A stretch of 64,000 nt of DNA from Candidatus Mycalebacterium zealandia (lineage in GTDB: Bacteria; Desulfobacterota_D; UBA1144; Nemesobacterales; Mycalebacteriaceae), in contig CP046180.1 of the NCBI GenBank assembly GCA_014075295.1, positions 855,945 through 919,944 on the forward strand. Reading direction: 5' to 3'. The notes beneath the pieces are model-generated. The model did not search any database. It was not told the origin of the DNA and saw nothing but the letters and a program-made list of their open reading frames with translations. Within the stretch, counting starts at the first letter, position 1. Each line of letters opens with the position of its first letter. Shown piece by piece: positions 51,926-60,300 of this stretch. A program made the translations under genes and the position numbers.

Positions 51926-52060
51926 ATGACGCTTTTCCAAATCTTCTATCTCAATATCGCGCTGTGTGTCTGTTTTTGCGCGTCCCTGTTTCTGCTCGCA
52001 AAAAGCAACTCGGCGGCGGAAAAAGCCGCCGGTGAAAATATTTCAGCGGAAAACGACTGA
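51926..52060 (+). CDS. Small single-pass membrane protein overlapping lgt
   Basis: A 44-codon frame in the 179-bp gap before lgt. It has an N-terminal hydrophobic helix (FYLNIALCVCFCASLFLLA) and an acidic, Ala-rich tail (SAAEKAAGENISAEND). The TGA shares its last base with the lgt ATG, which would couple translation. The alternative frame starting at 51919 has a better-placed GGAGAAG but encodes an unremarkable basic peptide. No homologue is recognised. Confidence 0.4.
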   Translation: MTLFQIFYLNIALCVCFCASLFLLAKSNSAAEKAAGENISAEND

Positions 52061-52776
52061 TGTATCCCGAACTGCTCACTGTCGGCAACGTGTCTGTGGG
52101 GTCATTCGGCGTTATGGTCGCGCTCGCGTTTCTCACCGCTTATCTGCTTACCGAACGCGAATTAAAGCGGAAAAACATCAACCCGAATATCGCGCAAGAC
52201 CTGCTTTTGTGGATTGTCGTGTGTTCACTCCTTGGGGCTAAACTGTTTTTCATGGCGCAAAACCCTGACGCGCCCATTTTTTCGGGACACGGATTTACTT
52301 TCTACGGCGGTTTTTTCGGCGGTCTCGCGGCGGGAATAGCGGTCGCGCGCGTAAAAGGAATCGGCATTTGGAAGATGCTTGACGCCGCCGCTCCGGGTCT
52401 CGCGCTTGCTTACGCAATCGGGCGAATCGGCTGCCTGCTGGTTGGAGATGACTATGGAACCGCGTCTTCATTGCCGTGGGCAATGGCTTTCCCGAACGGT
52501 CTGCCGCCGGTTGATTTCACGGTTCACCCCACTCAAATCTATGAAACGGCGGCAATGACGGCGGTGTTCGCCGCGCTTTGGAAACTGCGGCTGAAAATCA
52601 CCGTAAACGGCTCGCTGTTCGCGCTCTATCTCATGCTCGCGGGACTTGAGCGGTTCGCGGTTGAATTTGTGCGGACAACCACTCCGAGCCCAGTGCCGGG
52701 GCTGTCGGTCGCGCAAGTTATCGCGCTCGGACTTATCTCTTTCGGCGCGGTAAAACTGATTAAAGCCCGGAAATAA
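52060..52776 (+). CDS. lgt: Prolipoprotein diacylglyceryl transferase
   Basis: A 238-residue, seven-helix membrane enzyme that transfers diacylglycerol from phosphatidylglycerol to the Cys of lipoprotein precursors. Key regions are GFTFYGGFFGGLAAG, the Lgt signature AYAIGRIGCLLVGDDYG with the essential Arg, VHPTQIYE and LAGLERFAVEFVR. The protein is slightly shorter than E. coli Lgt (291). Its 3' end overlaps the convergent hisC by 17 bp. Confidence 0.93.
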   Translation: MYPELLTVGNVSVGSFGVMVALAFLTAYLLTERELKRKNINPNIAQDLLLWIVVCSLLGAKLFFMAQNPDAPIFSGHGFTFYGGFFGGLAAGIAVARVKGIGIWKMLDAAAPGLALAYAIGRIGCLLVGDDYGTASSLPWAMAFPNGLPPVDFTVHPTQIYETAAMTAVFAALWKLRLKITVNGSLFALYLMLAGLERFAVEFVRTTTPSPVPGLSVAQVIALGLISFGAVKLIKARK

Positions 52777-53842
52777 TCGCGCGCAAACTTTCTTCAAACT
52801 CTCTGTTTTCCTCCGGAAGACCGATTGTAACCCTGAGGCAGTCCGCCATATCGGTGTCCGGAAAATTGCGCGTAAGAATATCTTTTTCAATCAGCGCGCG
52901 GTGAACTTCGCCCGCGGTTTTTGCGCCGTTAAATTGAATGAGGAAAAAATTGGCGGCGCTCGGAAACACTTTTATTGCGTCAATGGAACCGAGAGTTTGA
53001 AACATCTTTTCGCGCTCGGACTTGATGATGTTGATGTTTTCTTCAAAAACGCCCGGGTTTTCAAAAAAGACGCGCGCGGCGGCTTGCGTGAAGGAATTGA
53101 TGTTGTAGGGAAGGCGAACTTTCTCCGCTTGCGCGGCGAGTTCGGGATTCATAAAGAGCGCGCCCAGACGGAGCGCGGCGAAACCGATTTTTGAAAAAGT
53201 CCGCATAACGGCGAGATTTTCATACTTTTTCATAAGCGCAACATGTGTTTTGCCGCAAAAACTGAAATACGCTTCGTCCACAACCACAATTCCCGGCGCG
53301 CCCGCGATAACGGCTTCAACCTTGCCGGGCGACAGCAGATTGCCCGTGGGACTGTTGGGCGAGGCGAGAAAAACAATGTCGGGATTATGAGCGTTCATCG
53401 CGGCAAGCATCGCTTCGGGATTGATGTCAAAATCCGGCGTGAGGTTTTCCTTCACAACCTTTTTGCCGAGCACTTGCGCCGTGAGCGCGTACATTGAAAA
53501 AGTGGGCGCGGGAACAAGCACGGTTTCCGATTCACCGCAAAAAGCCGCTATGAGGATTTGTATCAATTCGTCCGAGCCGTTGCCGAACACTATGCCGCTT
53601 GAGTCCGTTCCCGTCCGTTCGGACACGGCTTTTTTTAGCCACTCGCAGTTGGGGTCGGGATAGCGGTTTAAGGGAAGATTTTCCGCGACTCGCGCGATTT
53701 CCGAGCGCAATTCGCCGGAAAGAGAAAACGGGCTTTCGTTGCCGTCAAGTTTGATTCTGCGCCGCGGACGGGAGGAATCATAAGCGGATAAAGCGCGAAC
53801 CGAAGGGGAAACCCTGTGCAGAAGCTTTTCAATACCCGCCAT
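52760..53842 (-). CDS. hisC: Histidinol-phosphate aminotransferase
   Basis: A 360-residue fold-type I PLP aminotransferase of histidine synthesis. IKLDGNESPFSL, NRYPDPNCEWLKKAV, GNGSDELIQILIAAF, LASPNSPTGNLLS, VVVDEAYFSF and the PLP-lysine region MRTFSKIGFAALRLGAL identify HisC. It is 11 nt behind hisD; the rest of the his pathway is not in the window. Confidence 0.94.
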   Translation of the reverse strand: MAGIEKLLHRVSPSVRALSAYDSSRPRRRIKLDGNESPFSLSGELRSEIARVAENLPLNRYPDPNCEWLKKAVSERTGTDSSGIVFGNGSDELIQILIAAFCGESETVLVPAPTFSMYALTAQVLGKKVVKENLTPDFDINPEAMLAAMNAHNPDIVFLASPNSPTGNLLSPGKVEAVIAGAPGIVVVDEAYFSFCGKTHVALMKKYENLAVMRTFSKIGFAALRLGALFMNPELAAQAEKVRLPYNINSFTQAAARVFFENPGVFEENINIIKSEREKMFQTLGSIDAIKVFPSAANFFLIQFNGAKTAGEVHRALIEKDILTRNFPDTDMADCLRVTIGLPEENREFEESLRAIISGL

Positions 53843-53853
53843 CGGAATTCCTC

Positions 53854-55161
53854 TTACTTTTTGGTCCTCTTGCGGGTTGTCGCGGTTCGCGTAGTTACGG
53901 AGAGGGCGTGAGCGGTAAGCCCTTCGGCGCGCGCAAGATTGACGACCGCGCCGGAAAGTTTTTCAAACCCGCGCGCGGACATTTCGGCAACACTCGGAGT
54001 CTTAACAAAATCCGCCGCGGAAAGCGGGGACGAAAACCTCGCGCCTCCGGTCGGCAGAACGTGGCTTGAGCCGCAGATATAATCTCCAAACGCTTCGGTG
54101 GAAAGACTTCCGAGAAAAATCGCCCCGGCGTGCCGGACAAGAGGCAGTAACGCGCGCGGATTTTTCACGCAAATCTGCAAATGCTCCGGTCCCATCGCGT
54201 TGGCGAGCGCAACCGCCTGCCGCAGAGTTGAGACCACAAAGATTTTTCCGTTGTTGCGGATTGAGGCGCCCGCTATCTTTTTTCTTTCAATCCCCTGCGC
54301 CATTTCAAGAAGCGCTTTTTTAACCTTTACGGCATACGCGCGCGAGGTGGCGGCGAGAACGGGAACCGCCATTTCATCGTGCTCGGACTGAGCAAGCAAA
54401 TCGGACGCGACCCATTCGGGCGGGCATGAGCCGTCCGCAATTATGAAAACCTCACTCGGGCCCGCCATCATGTCTATATCAACCTCGCCGTAAACCAGTT
54501 TTTTGGCGATTGTCACATAGATGTTTCCGGGACCGGCAATTTTGTCCACACGTGGAACCGAACGCGTTCCGAACGCGAGCGCGGCAACCGCCTGCGCGCC
54601 GCCGATTTTGAAAATCCGGTCAACGCCGGCTATCTGAGCCGCGGCTATCGCTTCGGGATTGAGTTCACCTCCTGGGCATGGAGTTGCCATAACTATTTCG
54701 CTCACTCCCGCGACCTTCGCCGGAACCGCCGTCATCAGAACGGTTGAGGGATACGCGGCTTTGCCGCCCGGAATATAGATGCCGACTCTTTCAAGCGGGC
54801 GCGTAATCCAGCCCAGCCGATTTCCGAGCGCGTCTTTCATCGCGCCCGGGCGCGGCAATTTCTGTTTCTGGTAACGCTCAATGCGCGAGCGGGCGAGTTT
54901 CAAATCCCTGATGACCGATTTGCTTACCTTTTTCACCGCGGCAACCGCTTCGGAGTGCGAAACCTCAACCGTTTTCGCGGAAATGCTCGCGCCGTCAAAC
55001 TTTTTTGTGAGAGAAAAAAGCGCGGAATCGCCTCCCTTGCGCACACGCTCAACAATCGCCGAAACATTCGCAACTGTTTTGGAATCAAAATTGGACGCGT
55101 TTCTGCGCGCCGCGTCAGTCTGTTTTTTTATATTGGCGGAATTTACGTTTGTGATTTTCAA
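53854..55161 (-). CDS. hisD: Histidinol dehydrogenase
   Basis: A 435-residue zinc enzyme performing the last two oxidations of histidine synthesis. Markers are PLERVGIYIPGGKAAYPSTVLMTA, QIAGVDRIFKIGGAQAVAALAFGT, DKIAGPGNIYVTIAKKLVYG, MMAGPSEVFIIAD, AQSEHDEMA and GPEHLQI, with NHVLPT here as SSHVLPTGG. The last 15 residues are Thr/Arg/Lys-rich and unusual. The start overlaps the HPr gene by 4 bp. Confidence 0.95.
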   Translation of the reverse strand: MKITNVNSANIKKQTDAARRNASNFDSKTVANVSAIVERVRKGGDSALFSLTKKFDGASISAKTVEVSHSEAVAAVKKVSKSVIRDLKLARSRIERYQKQKLPRPGAMKDALGNRLGWITRPLERVGIYIPGGKAAYPSTVLMTAVPAKVAGVSEIVMATPCPGGELNPEAIAAAQIAGVDRIFKIGGAQAVAALAFGTRSVPRVDKIAGPGNIYVTIAKKLVYGEVDIDMMAGPSEVFIIADGSCPPEWVASDLLAQSEHDEMAVPVLAATSRAYAVKVKKALLEMAQGIERKKIAGASIRNNGKIFVVSTLRQAVALANAMGPEHLQICVKNPRALLPLVRHAGAIFLGSLSTEAFGDYICGSSHVLPTGGARFSSPLSAADFVKTPSVAEMSARGFEKLSGAVVNLARAEGLTAHALSVTTRTATTRKRTKK

Positions 55162-55445
55162 TTTTCCGTGTGAGCTCCCTCTCCGAATCCGTTTTCAACA
55201 AATCTGGCGATTTCCTCCGCCGCGTCCCGCGCGTCATCTCCTGACACTTCAATATCAATGTCCGTGCCTCTGGCGGCGGCAAGGGAAAGAATTCCGAGAA
55301 TACTCTTGCCGTTCACTTCATAGTCGCCTTTGATTATCTTCACGTCCGAAGAAAAACGGTTTGAAAGTTTTACAAAACCCGCCGCGGCTCTGGCGTGCAG
55401 ACCCAGCGTGTTTACTATCTTGAAAGTTTTTTTTACGCGACTCAA
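55158..55445 (-). CDS. ptsH: HPr-family phosphocarrier protein
   Basis: A 95-residue HPr. The phosphorylated residue is His17 in NTLGLHARAAAGFVKLSNRF. The regulatory Ser48 lies in NGKSILGILSLAAARG, as in HPr kinase targets. It starts on TTG, with GAGGA about 9 nt upstream. A much longer frame that continues upstream is antisense to mqnC and is not real. No enzyme I or EIIA is in the window, so the protein may serve a nitrogen-PTS or regulatory role rather than sugar uptake. It is coupled to hisD. Confidence 0.88.
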   Translation of the reverse strand: MSRVKKTFKIVNTLGLHARAAAGFVKLSNRFSSDVKIIKGDYEVNGKSILGILSLAAARGTDIDIEVSGDDARDAAEEIARFVENGFGEGAHTEN

Positions 55446-55565
55446 AATCGGCTTTTCCTCATACGCCCGGCGCGGAAACAAATCATAACATAATCCGCAT
55501 ACAACGGCGGCAAAAACACGGTTGGACTCTGGAACGCGGCGGCGGCGCAAGTTAGACTGTTTGCC

Positions 55566-56642
55566 ATGACCGTGCGGGAAATATGCGACAAGGTAATGAG
55601 CGGCGAAAGAATTGACCGTGCGGACGCGCTTGCCCTTCTTGAAAAAGCCACCCTTCCGCAACTGGGAGGACTCGCGTCTTTCCGCAGGCAGAGAAACAAC
55701 CCCGGAAAGACCGTAACTTTTGTGCGCGACACAAACCCGAACTACACAAACGTGTGCGACACCGAATGTCTGTTCTGCGCGTTTTGGAGACCACCCGGCG
55801 CGGCTGACGCCTACACACTTGAGGCGGACAAACTGCTTGAAATGATGAAAACCTCGTATCACAACGGGGCGACAACCGTTCTGCTTCAAGGCGGCCACAA
55901 CCCCGAAATCAGTTTGGACTACTACATTGAAATTGTGAGGCGCGCGCGTGAAGAGATTCCCGAACTCCATCTTCACGCCTTTTCGGCGCCCGAAGTTGCG
56001 GCAATCGCGAAATACGAGGGGTTGAATTCGCGGGAGGTTCTGCAAAAACTCTGGAACGCGGGACTGCGCACAATCCCCGGCGGCGGCGCGGAAATTCTTT
56101 CCAACGGTGTTAGAAAAAAAATCAGCCCGCTCAAAATAGACGCGGACAGGTGGATAGAAATTGTTCGTGAATCGCACGAAATAGGTTTTAAAACCACCGC
56201 AACAATGATGTTCGGACACGTTGAGGAAAATGAAGACATTGTTGAACATCTTGAAAGAATTCGGTCTTTGCAAGACGAAACGGGCGGATTTCTTGCTTTT
56301 ATTCCGTGGATTTTCAAGCCGACAAACACTTTTCTTGAGCGCAAAATTCCGGAGGAAACCGGCGGCGAGCGATACTTGCGCGTGCTGGCGGTGTGCCGGA
56401 TTTTTCTTGACAATTTCAGGTTCATTCAAGGGTCATGGTTCACACAGGGGTTCAAAATCGGTTCCGCGTCAATGAGATTCGGCGCGGACGACCTCGGAGG
56501 CACTCTTTATGAGGAAAATGTTCTGCGGTGTGCGGAGAACAAGACCAAAGCGAGCGCGGAGGAAATTGTCGGCATGATAAAAAGCGCCGGATTTGAGCCC
56601 GCTCAGAGAAACACTCTTTACGAAATCATACGTAAATTCTGA
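55566..56642 (+). CDS. mqnC: Dehypoxanthine futalosine cyclase MqnC (radical SAM)
   Basis: A 358-residue radical SAM enzyme forming the cyclic product of dehypoxanthine futalosine in menaquinone synthesis. The cluster-binding cysteines are Cys64, Cys68 and Cys71 (NVCDTECLFCAFW). MqnC-specific blocks are VLLQGGHNPEISLDYY, LHLHAFSAPEVAAIAKYEG, GGGAEILSNGVRKKISPLK, TATMMFGHVE, FIPWIFKPTNT, QGSWFTQGFKIGSASMRFGAD and PAQRNTLYEII. It is far from mqnE in this window, divergent from ptsH, and overlaps the next gene by one base. Confidence 0.93.
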   Translation: MTVREICDKVMSGERIDRADALALLEKATLPQLGGLASFRRQRNNPGKTVTFVRDTNPNYTNVCDTECLFCAFWRPPGAADAYTLEADKLLEMMKTSYHNGATTVLLQGGHNPEISLDYYIEIVRRAREEIPELHLHAFSAPEVAAIAKYEGLNSREVLQKLWNAGLRTIPGGGAEILSNGVRKKISPLKIDADRWIEIVRESHEIGFKTTATMMFGHVEENEDIVEHLERIRSLQDETGGFLAFIPWIFKPTNTFLERKIPEETGGERYLRVLAVCRIFLDNFRFIQGSWFTQGFKIGSASMRFGADDLGGTLYEENVLRCAENKTKASAEEIVGMIKSAGFEPAQRNTLYEIIRKF

Positions 56643-57373
56643 TGGCGGAAAGGGTACAAAAACTGCTCGCCGCCGCCGGAGCCGGTTCGCGGAGGCGCGT
56701 GGAGGAGTTGATAAAATCAGGCGCGGTCGCCGTCAACGGCAGTGTTTGCAAACTGGGCGACAAGGCGGAGCCACAAGACAAAATCACGGTTGATGGGAAA
56801 AGGATTGACTGCAACACAGATGACTCGCCCGGGCGCATAATCGCCTATAACAAACCGGTTGGCAAAATAGTGAGCATGAAAGACCCGCAAAACCGCCCCA
56901 CCGTTTTTGAGGATTTGCCGCCGCTTGAAAAATCCCGGTGGGTTTCAGTCGGACGGCTGGACATCAACACCACAGGGCTGCTGCTTTTCTGTTCGGACGG
57001 CTCGCTCGCCCACAAACTTACGCACCCTTCAAGCGGAGTTGAGCGGGAATACATGGCACGCGTGCGCGGCAACACCGGGCGGGAAACGATTGAAAAACTT
57101 CTCTCCGGCGTTTTGCTTGACGGCAAAAAAGGACATTTTGAAAAAGTTTCGCCGATTCCCTCAAAGGAAAAAAGCAACAAGTGGTTCAAAATTGTGGTCA
57201 AAGAGGGAAGAAACCGTTTTGTGAGGGGGATGTGGGAATCCTGCGGATGTTCGGTCAGCAGGTTGATGAGGATTCGCTTCGGAACGGTGAAACTGCCGAA
57301 AAATCTACCCGTGGGCGCAAGCATTTTCCTGAGCGAAAAACAAATCCGCAAACTGCGCGAAATCGCCGGTTAG
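56642..57373 (+). CDS. RsuA/RluB-family pseudouridine synthase
   Basis: A 243-residue rRNA pseudouridine synthase. An N-terminal S4 RNA-binding domain (VQKLLAAAGAGSRRRVEELI, AVNGSVCKLGDK) precedes the catalytic domain. The nucleophile Asp is in GRLDINTTGLLLF, and GVEREYMARVRG and EGRNRFVRGMWESCG follow. RluB, RluE, RluF and RsuA cannot be separated by eye; RluB (23S rRNA helix 89) is most common. It is coupled to mqnC by a one-base overlap and convergent with efp. Confidence 0.88.
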   Translation: MAERVQKLLAAAGAGSRRRVEELIKSGAVAVNGSVCKLGDKAEPQDKITVDGKRIDCNTDDSPGRIIAYNKPVGKIVSMKDPQNRPTVFEDLPPLEKSRWVSVGRLDINTTGLLLFCSDGSLAHKLTHPSSGVEREYMARVRGNTGRETIEKLLSGVLLDGKKGHFEKVSPIPSKEKSNKWFKIVVKEGRNRFVRGMWESCGCSVSRLMRIRFGTVKLPKNLPVGASIFLSEKQIRKLREIAG

Positions 57374-57379
57374 CGTGCG

Positions 57380-57946
57380 TTATCTGACCCTTTCAATGTA
57401 ACTGCCGTCTCTTGTGTCAACCTTTATCATATCTCCGGGATTGACAAACAGCGGAACCTGAACCTTTGCTCCGGTTTCAAGGGTTGCGGGCTTGGTCGCG
57501 CTTGTTGCCGTGTCGCCTTTAACGCCCGGGTCGGCTTCGGTCACTTTCAGTTCAACAATGTGCTTGAGAAACTCAATTCCGTAAGGATTACCGTTGATAA
57601 AATTGACCTGAATCTCCTGGTGCTCGCTCATAAAATCCGCCGCGCTTCCCACCTGAGCGGCGGAAAGCTCCTGCTGGTCGTAAGTTTCCGTGTCCATAAA
57701 ATGATAGATGTTTCCGTCCGAATACAGAAACTGCATGGTTCTTTTTTTGATATCGGGGGTTTCAAACTTGTCGCCTGAACGGAACTTCTTTTCCTGCACC
57801 GCTCCGGTGACAATGTTGCGCGCTTTCACCGTTACAACGGGGCTTCTCTGAGCCATTTTCTGCTGTTGATACTCAATTATCTCCCACACCTCACCGTCCA
57901 ACTCTATCTTCAGCCCTCTGTGAAAACCGCTTGTTTCTACAACCAT
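57380..57946 (-). CDS. efp: Elongation factor P with an atypical tip loop
   Basis: A 188-residue EF-P that helps ribosomes through polyproline stretches. Three OB/KOW domains are present: SGFHRGLKIELDGEVWEII, then FLYSDGNIYHFMDTETYDQ, and the C-terminal GDTATSATKPATLETGAKVQVPLFVNPGDMIKVDTRDG. The tip loop that reaches the peptidyl-transferase centre reads QKMAQRSPV (residues 29-37). E. coli has VKPGKGQAF there, so the modified Lys34 position is Gln33. Arg34 follows it. The loop length is unchanged. No EpmA/EpmB or EarP is nearby. Confidence 0.94.
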   Translation of the reverse strand: MVVETSGFHRGLKIELDGEVWEIIEYQQQKMAQRSPVVTVKARNIVTGAVQEKKFRSGDKFETPDIKKRTMQFLYSDGNIYHFMDTETYDQQELSAAQVGSAADFMSEHQEIQVNFINGNPYGIEFLKHIVELKVTEADPGVKGDTATSATKPATLETGAKVQVPLFVNPGDMIKVDTRDGSYIERVR

Positions 57947-57969
57947 TTTATCCTCCGTCCGGCGAGAGA

Positions 57970-59772
57970 TTACTTCCTCTTAAACATCTTCTCAAGCGAG
58001 CCATACGTCATGTCCATGGCAACCGGACGCCCGTGAGGGCAGAAATGCGGAATTTCGCATTTGTCCATCGCTGAAAGAAGCGACCTTATTTCCGAGTTTT
58101 CCATCACATATCCGGCGCGTATGGACCTGTGGCACGCCATTGTCGCGAGCACATCTTCAGTTTTTCTGTCAATTTCGCCCGGAAGTTCGGAAAGCCCCGT
58201 TTTGTCCAGTTCGCTCAAAACGTCAACGAACAGCTGTTTCGCACTCGCTCCGGAGATAATTGCGGGAACCGATTCAATCCTCACCGCGGCGGCGCCGAAA
58301 AGTTCGGCGTTGAGCCCGAGTTTTTTCATCTGGCTTTCAAACCTGCCAAACAAAACCGCCTCTTCGGGGCGTATCTCAACAATCTCAGGAATTAGAAGTT
58401 TCTGCGCAAGCAGGGTTCCGTCAGTTTTGTAACTGTTTTTGAACCGCTCAAAATTGACACGTTCATGCGCCGCGTGCTGGTCAATCACAACAAGCCCTTT
58501 TTCGCTCTCGCAAACTATGTAAAGGTCTCCCGCCTGCCCAAGAACCTTAAGGGAAGAGAAAAATCCCTCTCCTCCGCTGGCGGGAAAACTCTCCGCAGTT
58601 GCCGGCAAATCATCCGTTCGCGGCGGGGATTGCGAAGATGGAAAATCAAAACCCGCCGAGCGACCCGCCGGGTTGCGAATTTCGTCCGTGCCCGCTCCGG
58701 CGGTATGTTTTCGGTAGTTGTCCGGTTTTTCCTGAAAGAACTTCGCTCCGGTCGGCGCGCCGGCGTGCTGTTTTTGCCCGGTCATCCACGGAGCCAGTGA
58801 AAGTAAATCCTGCACGGCGGAGCGAATTGCCGCCGCGACCGCTCCCGGAGATAAAAAACGAACCTCATGTTTTGTCGGGTGAACATTCACATCAACATCT
58901 TCGGGCGGAATTTCAATAAACAAAGCCCCTTGAGGATAGCGCCTCGCCTCAAACACGCGCCCGAAACATTCCATAACAACCCTGTTTATAAACCTGTCGC
59001 GCAGATATCTGCCGTTGACATAGCAATAAAGGCGCGTCATTGAAGAAAATCCGTCCGAGGGCGCGCAGAGAAAACCGGAGATTTTGATTTTTCCGTTCGT
59101 GCTTGAAGCCCCGACCGCGTGCAGGGGAACATTTTTCAGAACGGCTTTCACCCTGTTTTGAATATCCGCGCGCGGAAAACGCAGGAAATTTCTGCCGTTG
59201 TGCAAAACCTCAAAATCAACTTCGGGATTCGCCACCGCCGCAGACCTCGCAACTTCGGAACATCTTGAAAGTTCGGTTTCGTTTGTTTTGAGAAACTTGA
59301 GGCGCGGGCGGGTATTGAAGAAAAGCGAGCGCGCTTCAACCGTTGTTCCAACCGGGCAGCCCGCGTCCTTCGCGCCCTTGAATTTCCCGCCTTCAACCTC
59401 TATCGCGACTCCCACCCGCTCTTGTGCCGGGCGCGTTGTGAGGGAAAATCTTGACACCCCCGCGATGGATGGAAGCGCCTCTCCCCTGAATCCGAAAGTG
59501 CCCACGGAGGCAAGCTCTTTTTCGTCTTTGATTTTACTCGTCGCGTGGCGCTCAATGCTCAAAAGTGCGTCTTCGCGCGACATTCCGCAACCGTCATCGG
59601 AAACTCTCACAAGCCGTTTGCCGCCCGAATCCAAATCAACGGAGATTCTTTTTGCCCCCGCGTCAAGGGAGTTTTCAATAAACTCTTTGAGCACCGAAGC
59701 GGGACGCTCAATCACTTCACCCGCGGATATTTTGGAAATTAAGATATCGTCAAGTACGCGTATACGGCTCAT
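57970..59772 (-). CDS. mutL: DNA mismatch repair protein MutL (endonuclease type)
   Basis: A 600-residue MutL. The GHKL ATPase domain has Glu30 and Asn34 in LKEFIENSLDAG, DDGCGM and TFGFRGEALPSI. A low-complexity linker (about 330-400) follows. The C-terminal domain carries the nicking-endonuclease motif DQHAAHERVNFE near residue 430, together with MACHRSIRAG and CPHGRPVAM, so it nicks DNA itself. The organism therefore probably lacks MutH. I chose the ATG at 59772 (MSRIRVLDD), 4 nt after the small membrane-protein gene. Confidence 0.94.
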   Translation of the reverse strand: MSRIRVLDDILISKISAGEVIERPASVLKEFIENSLDAGAKRISVDLDSGGKRLVRVSDDGCGMSREDALLSIERHATSKIKDEKELASVGTFGFRGEALPSIAGVSRFSLTTRPAQERVGVAIEVEGGKFKGAKDAGCPVGTTVEARSLFFNTRPRLKFLKTNETELSRCSEVARSAAVANPEVDFEVLHNGRNFLRFPRADIQNRVKAVLKNVPLHAVGASSTNGKIKISGFLCAPSDGFSSMTRLYCYVNGRYLRDRFINRVVMECFGRVFEARRYPQGALFIEIPPEDVDVNVHPTKHEVRFLSPGAVAAAIRSAVQDLLSLAPWMTGQKQHAGAPTGAKFFQEKPDNYRKHTAGAGTDEIRNPAGRSAGFDFPSSQSPPRTDDLPATAESFPASGGEGFFSSLKVLGQAGDLYIVCESEKGLVVIDQHAAHERVNFERFKNSYKTDGTLLAQKLLIPEIVEIRPEEAVLFGRFESQMKKLGLNAELFGAAAVRIESVPAIISGASAKQLFVDVLSELDKTGLSELPGEIDRKTEDVLATMACHRSIRAGYVMENSEIRSLLSAMDKCEIPHFCPHGRPVAMDMTYGSLEKMFKRK

Positions 59773-59776
59773 AAAA

Positions 59777-59962
59777 TCAGTTGGATAACCATTTAAAAAC
59801 TGCGATGCCAACAATGGCGATAATGGGAAGAACAACCGCCACAAGCGCAAAAATCACATAAAAAAACAGAGCGGAAAACGCCTTTTTCCCGTAAACATCC
59901 GAAGATTGTTCCTTGAGAGAGTCAAAAAGCGATGAAAAAAATCCTGCGCGGGAACCGGTCAT
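59777..59962 (-). CDS. Small hydrophobic membrane protein, 61 aa
   Basis: A 61-residue protein: a polar N-terminal 28 residues (MTGSRAGFFSSLFDSLKEQ) followed by about 30 hydrophobic residues forming one long or two short membrane helices, ending FKWLSN. No family is recognised. The start overlaps the GYD gene by 4 bp, and mutL begins 4 nt after its stop. That operon packing is the main support for its being real. Confidence 0.6.
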   Translation of the reverse strand: MTGSRAGFFSSLFDSLKEQSSDVYGKKAFSALFFYVIFALVAVVLPIIAIVGIAVFKWLSN

Positions 59963-60261
59963 TTGGAGGACTTTGCCTTAGCAAGGGTGTCTATCATTGA
60001 ATCAATGGAAACGGCTACAAGCGTTATAAGCTCAAGAGTTCCACGCGAACAAAGTTCAATTGAAACCTGCCCCAGAGTTTCATTGTCCGGCGCTTCAACT
60101 ATGTTGACAAAATCGTAATGCCCCAGAGTGGCATATTGCTCAATAACTTTGACGCCAAACTTCTCAAGTTCCCGGTCAACTTCCTTGATTCTACCGGGCC
60201 TTTCCTTGACCGTTTTTCTCCCTTCGGGAGTGAGTTTACTGAGCAAAATATAAGTGTTCAA
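59959..60261 (-). CDS. GYD-domain protein
   Basis: A 100-residue protein of the GYD family (ferredoxin-like fold, related to Lrp-type ligand domains). NTYILLSKLTPEGRKTV, RIKEVDRELEKFGVKVIEQYATLGHYDFVNIVEAPDNE and SIELCSRGTLELITLVA follow the family closely. The family's function is unknown. The start is a TTG at 60261, where the conserved sequence begins, with AGGG about 10 nt upstream; the longer frame to 60387 runs into the divergent gene. Confidence 0.85.
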   Translation of the reverse strand: MNTYILLSKLTPEGRKTVKERPGRIKEVDRELEKFGVKVIEQYATLGHYDFVNIVEAPDNETLGQVSIELCSRGTLELITLVAVSIDSMIDTLAKAKSSK

Positions 60262-60300
60262 CTTGTTATATCCCTGTGATATAGTCCCTCTAATTGTATA

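Noticed and set aside
55446-56429. Long minus-strand open frame upstream of HPr (423 aa in total)
   Set aside because: It is exactly antisense to mqnC, which has full radical-SAM motifs. The extra sequence has no resemblance to any family, and HPr's conserved start is at 55445.
59773-59850. Upstream extension of MutL to 59850
   Set aside because: The conserved MutL start MSRIRVLDD is at 59772, right after the stop of the 61-aa gene; the extension overlaps that gene.
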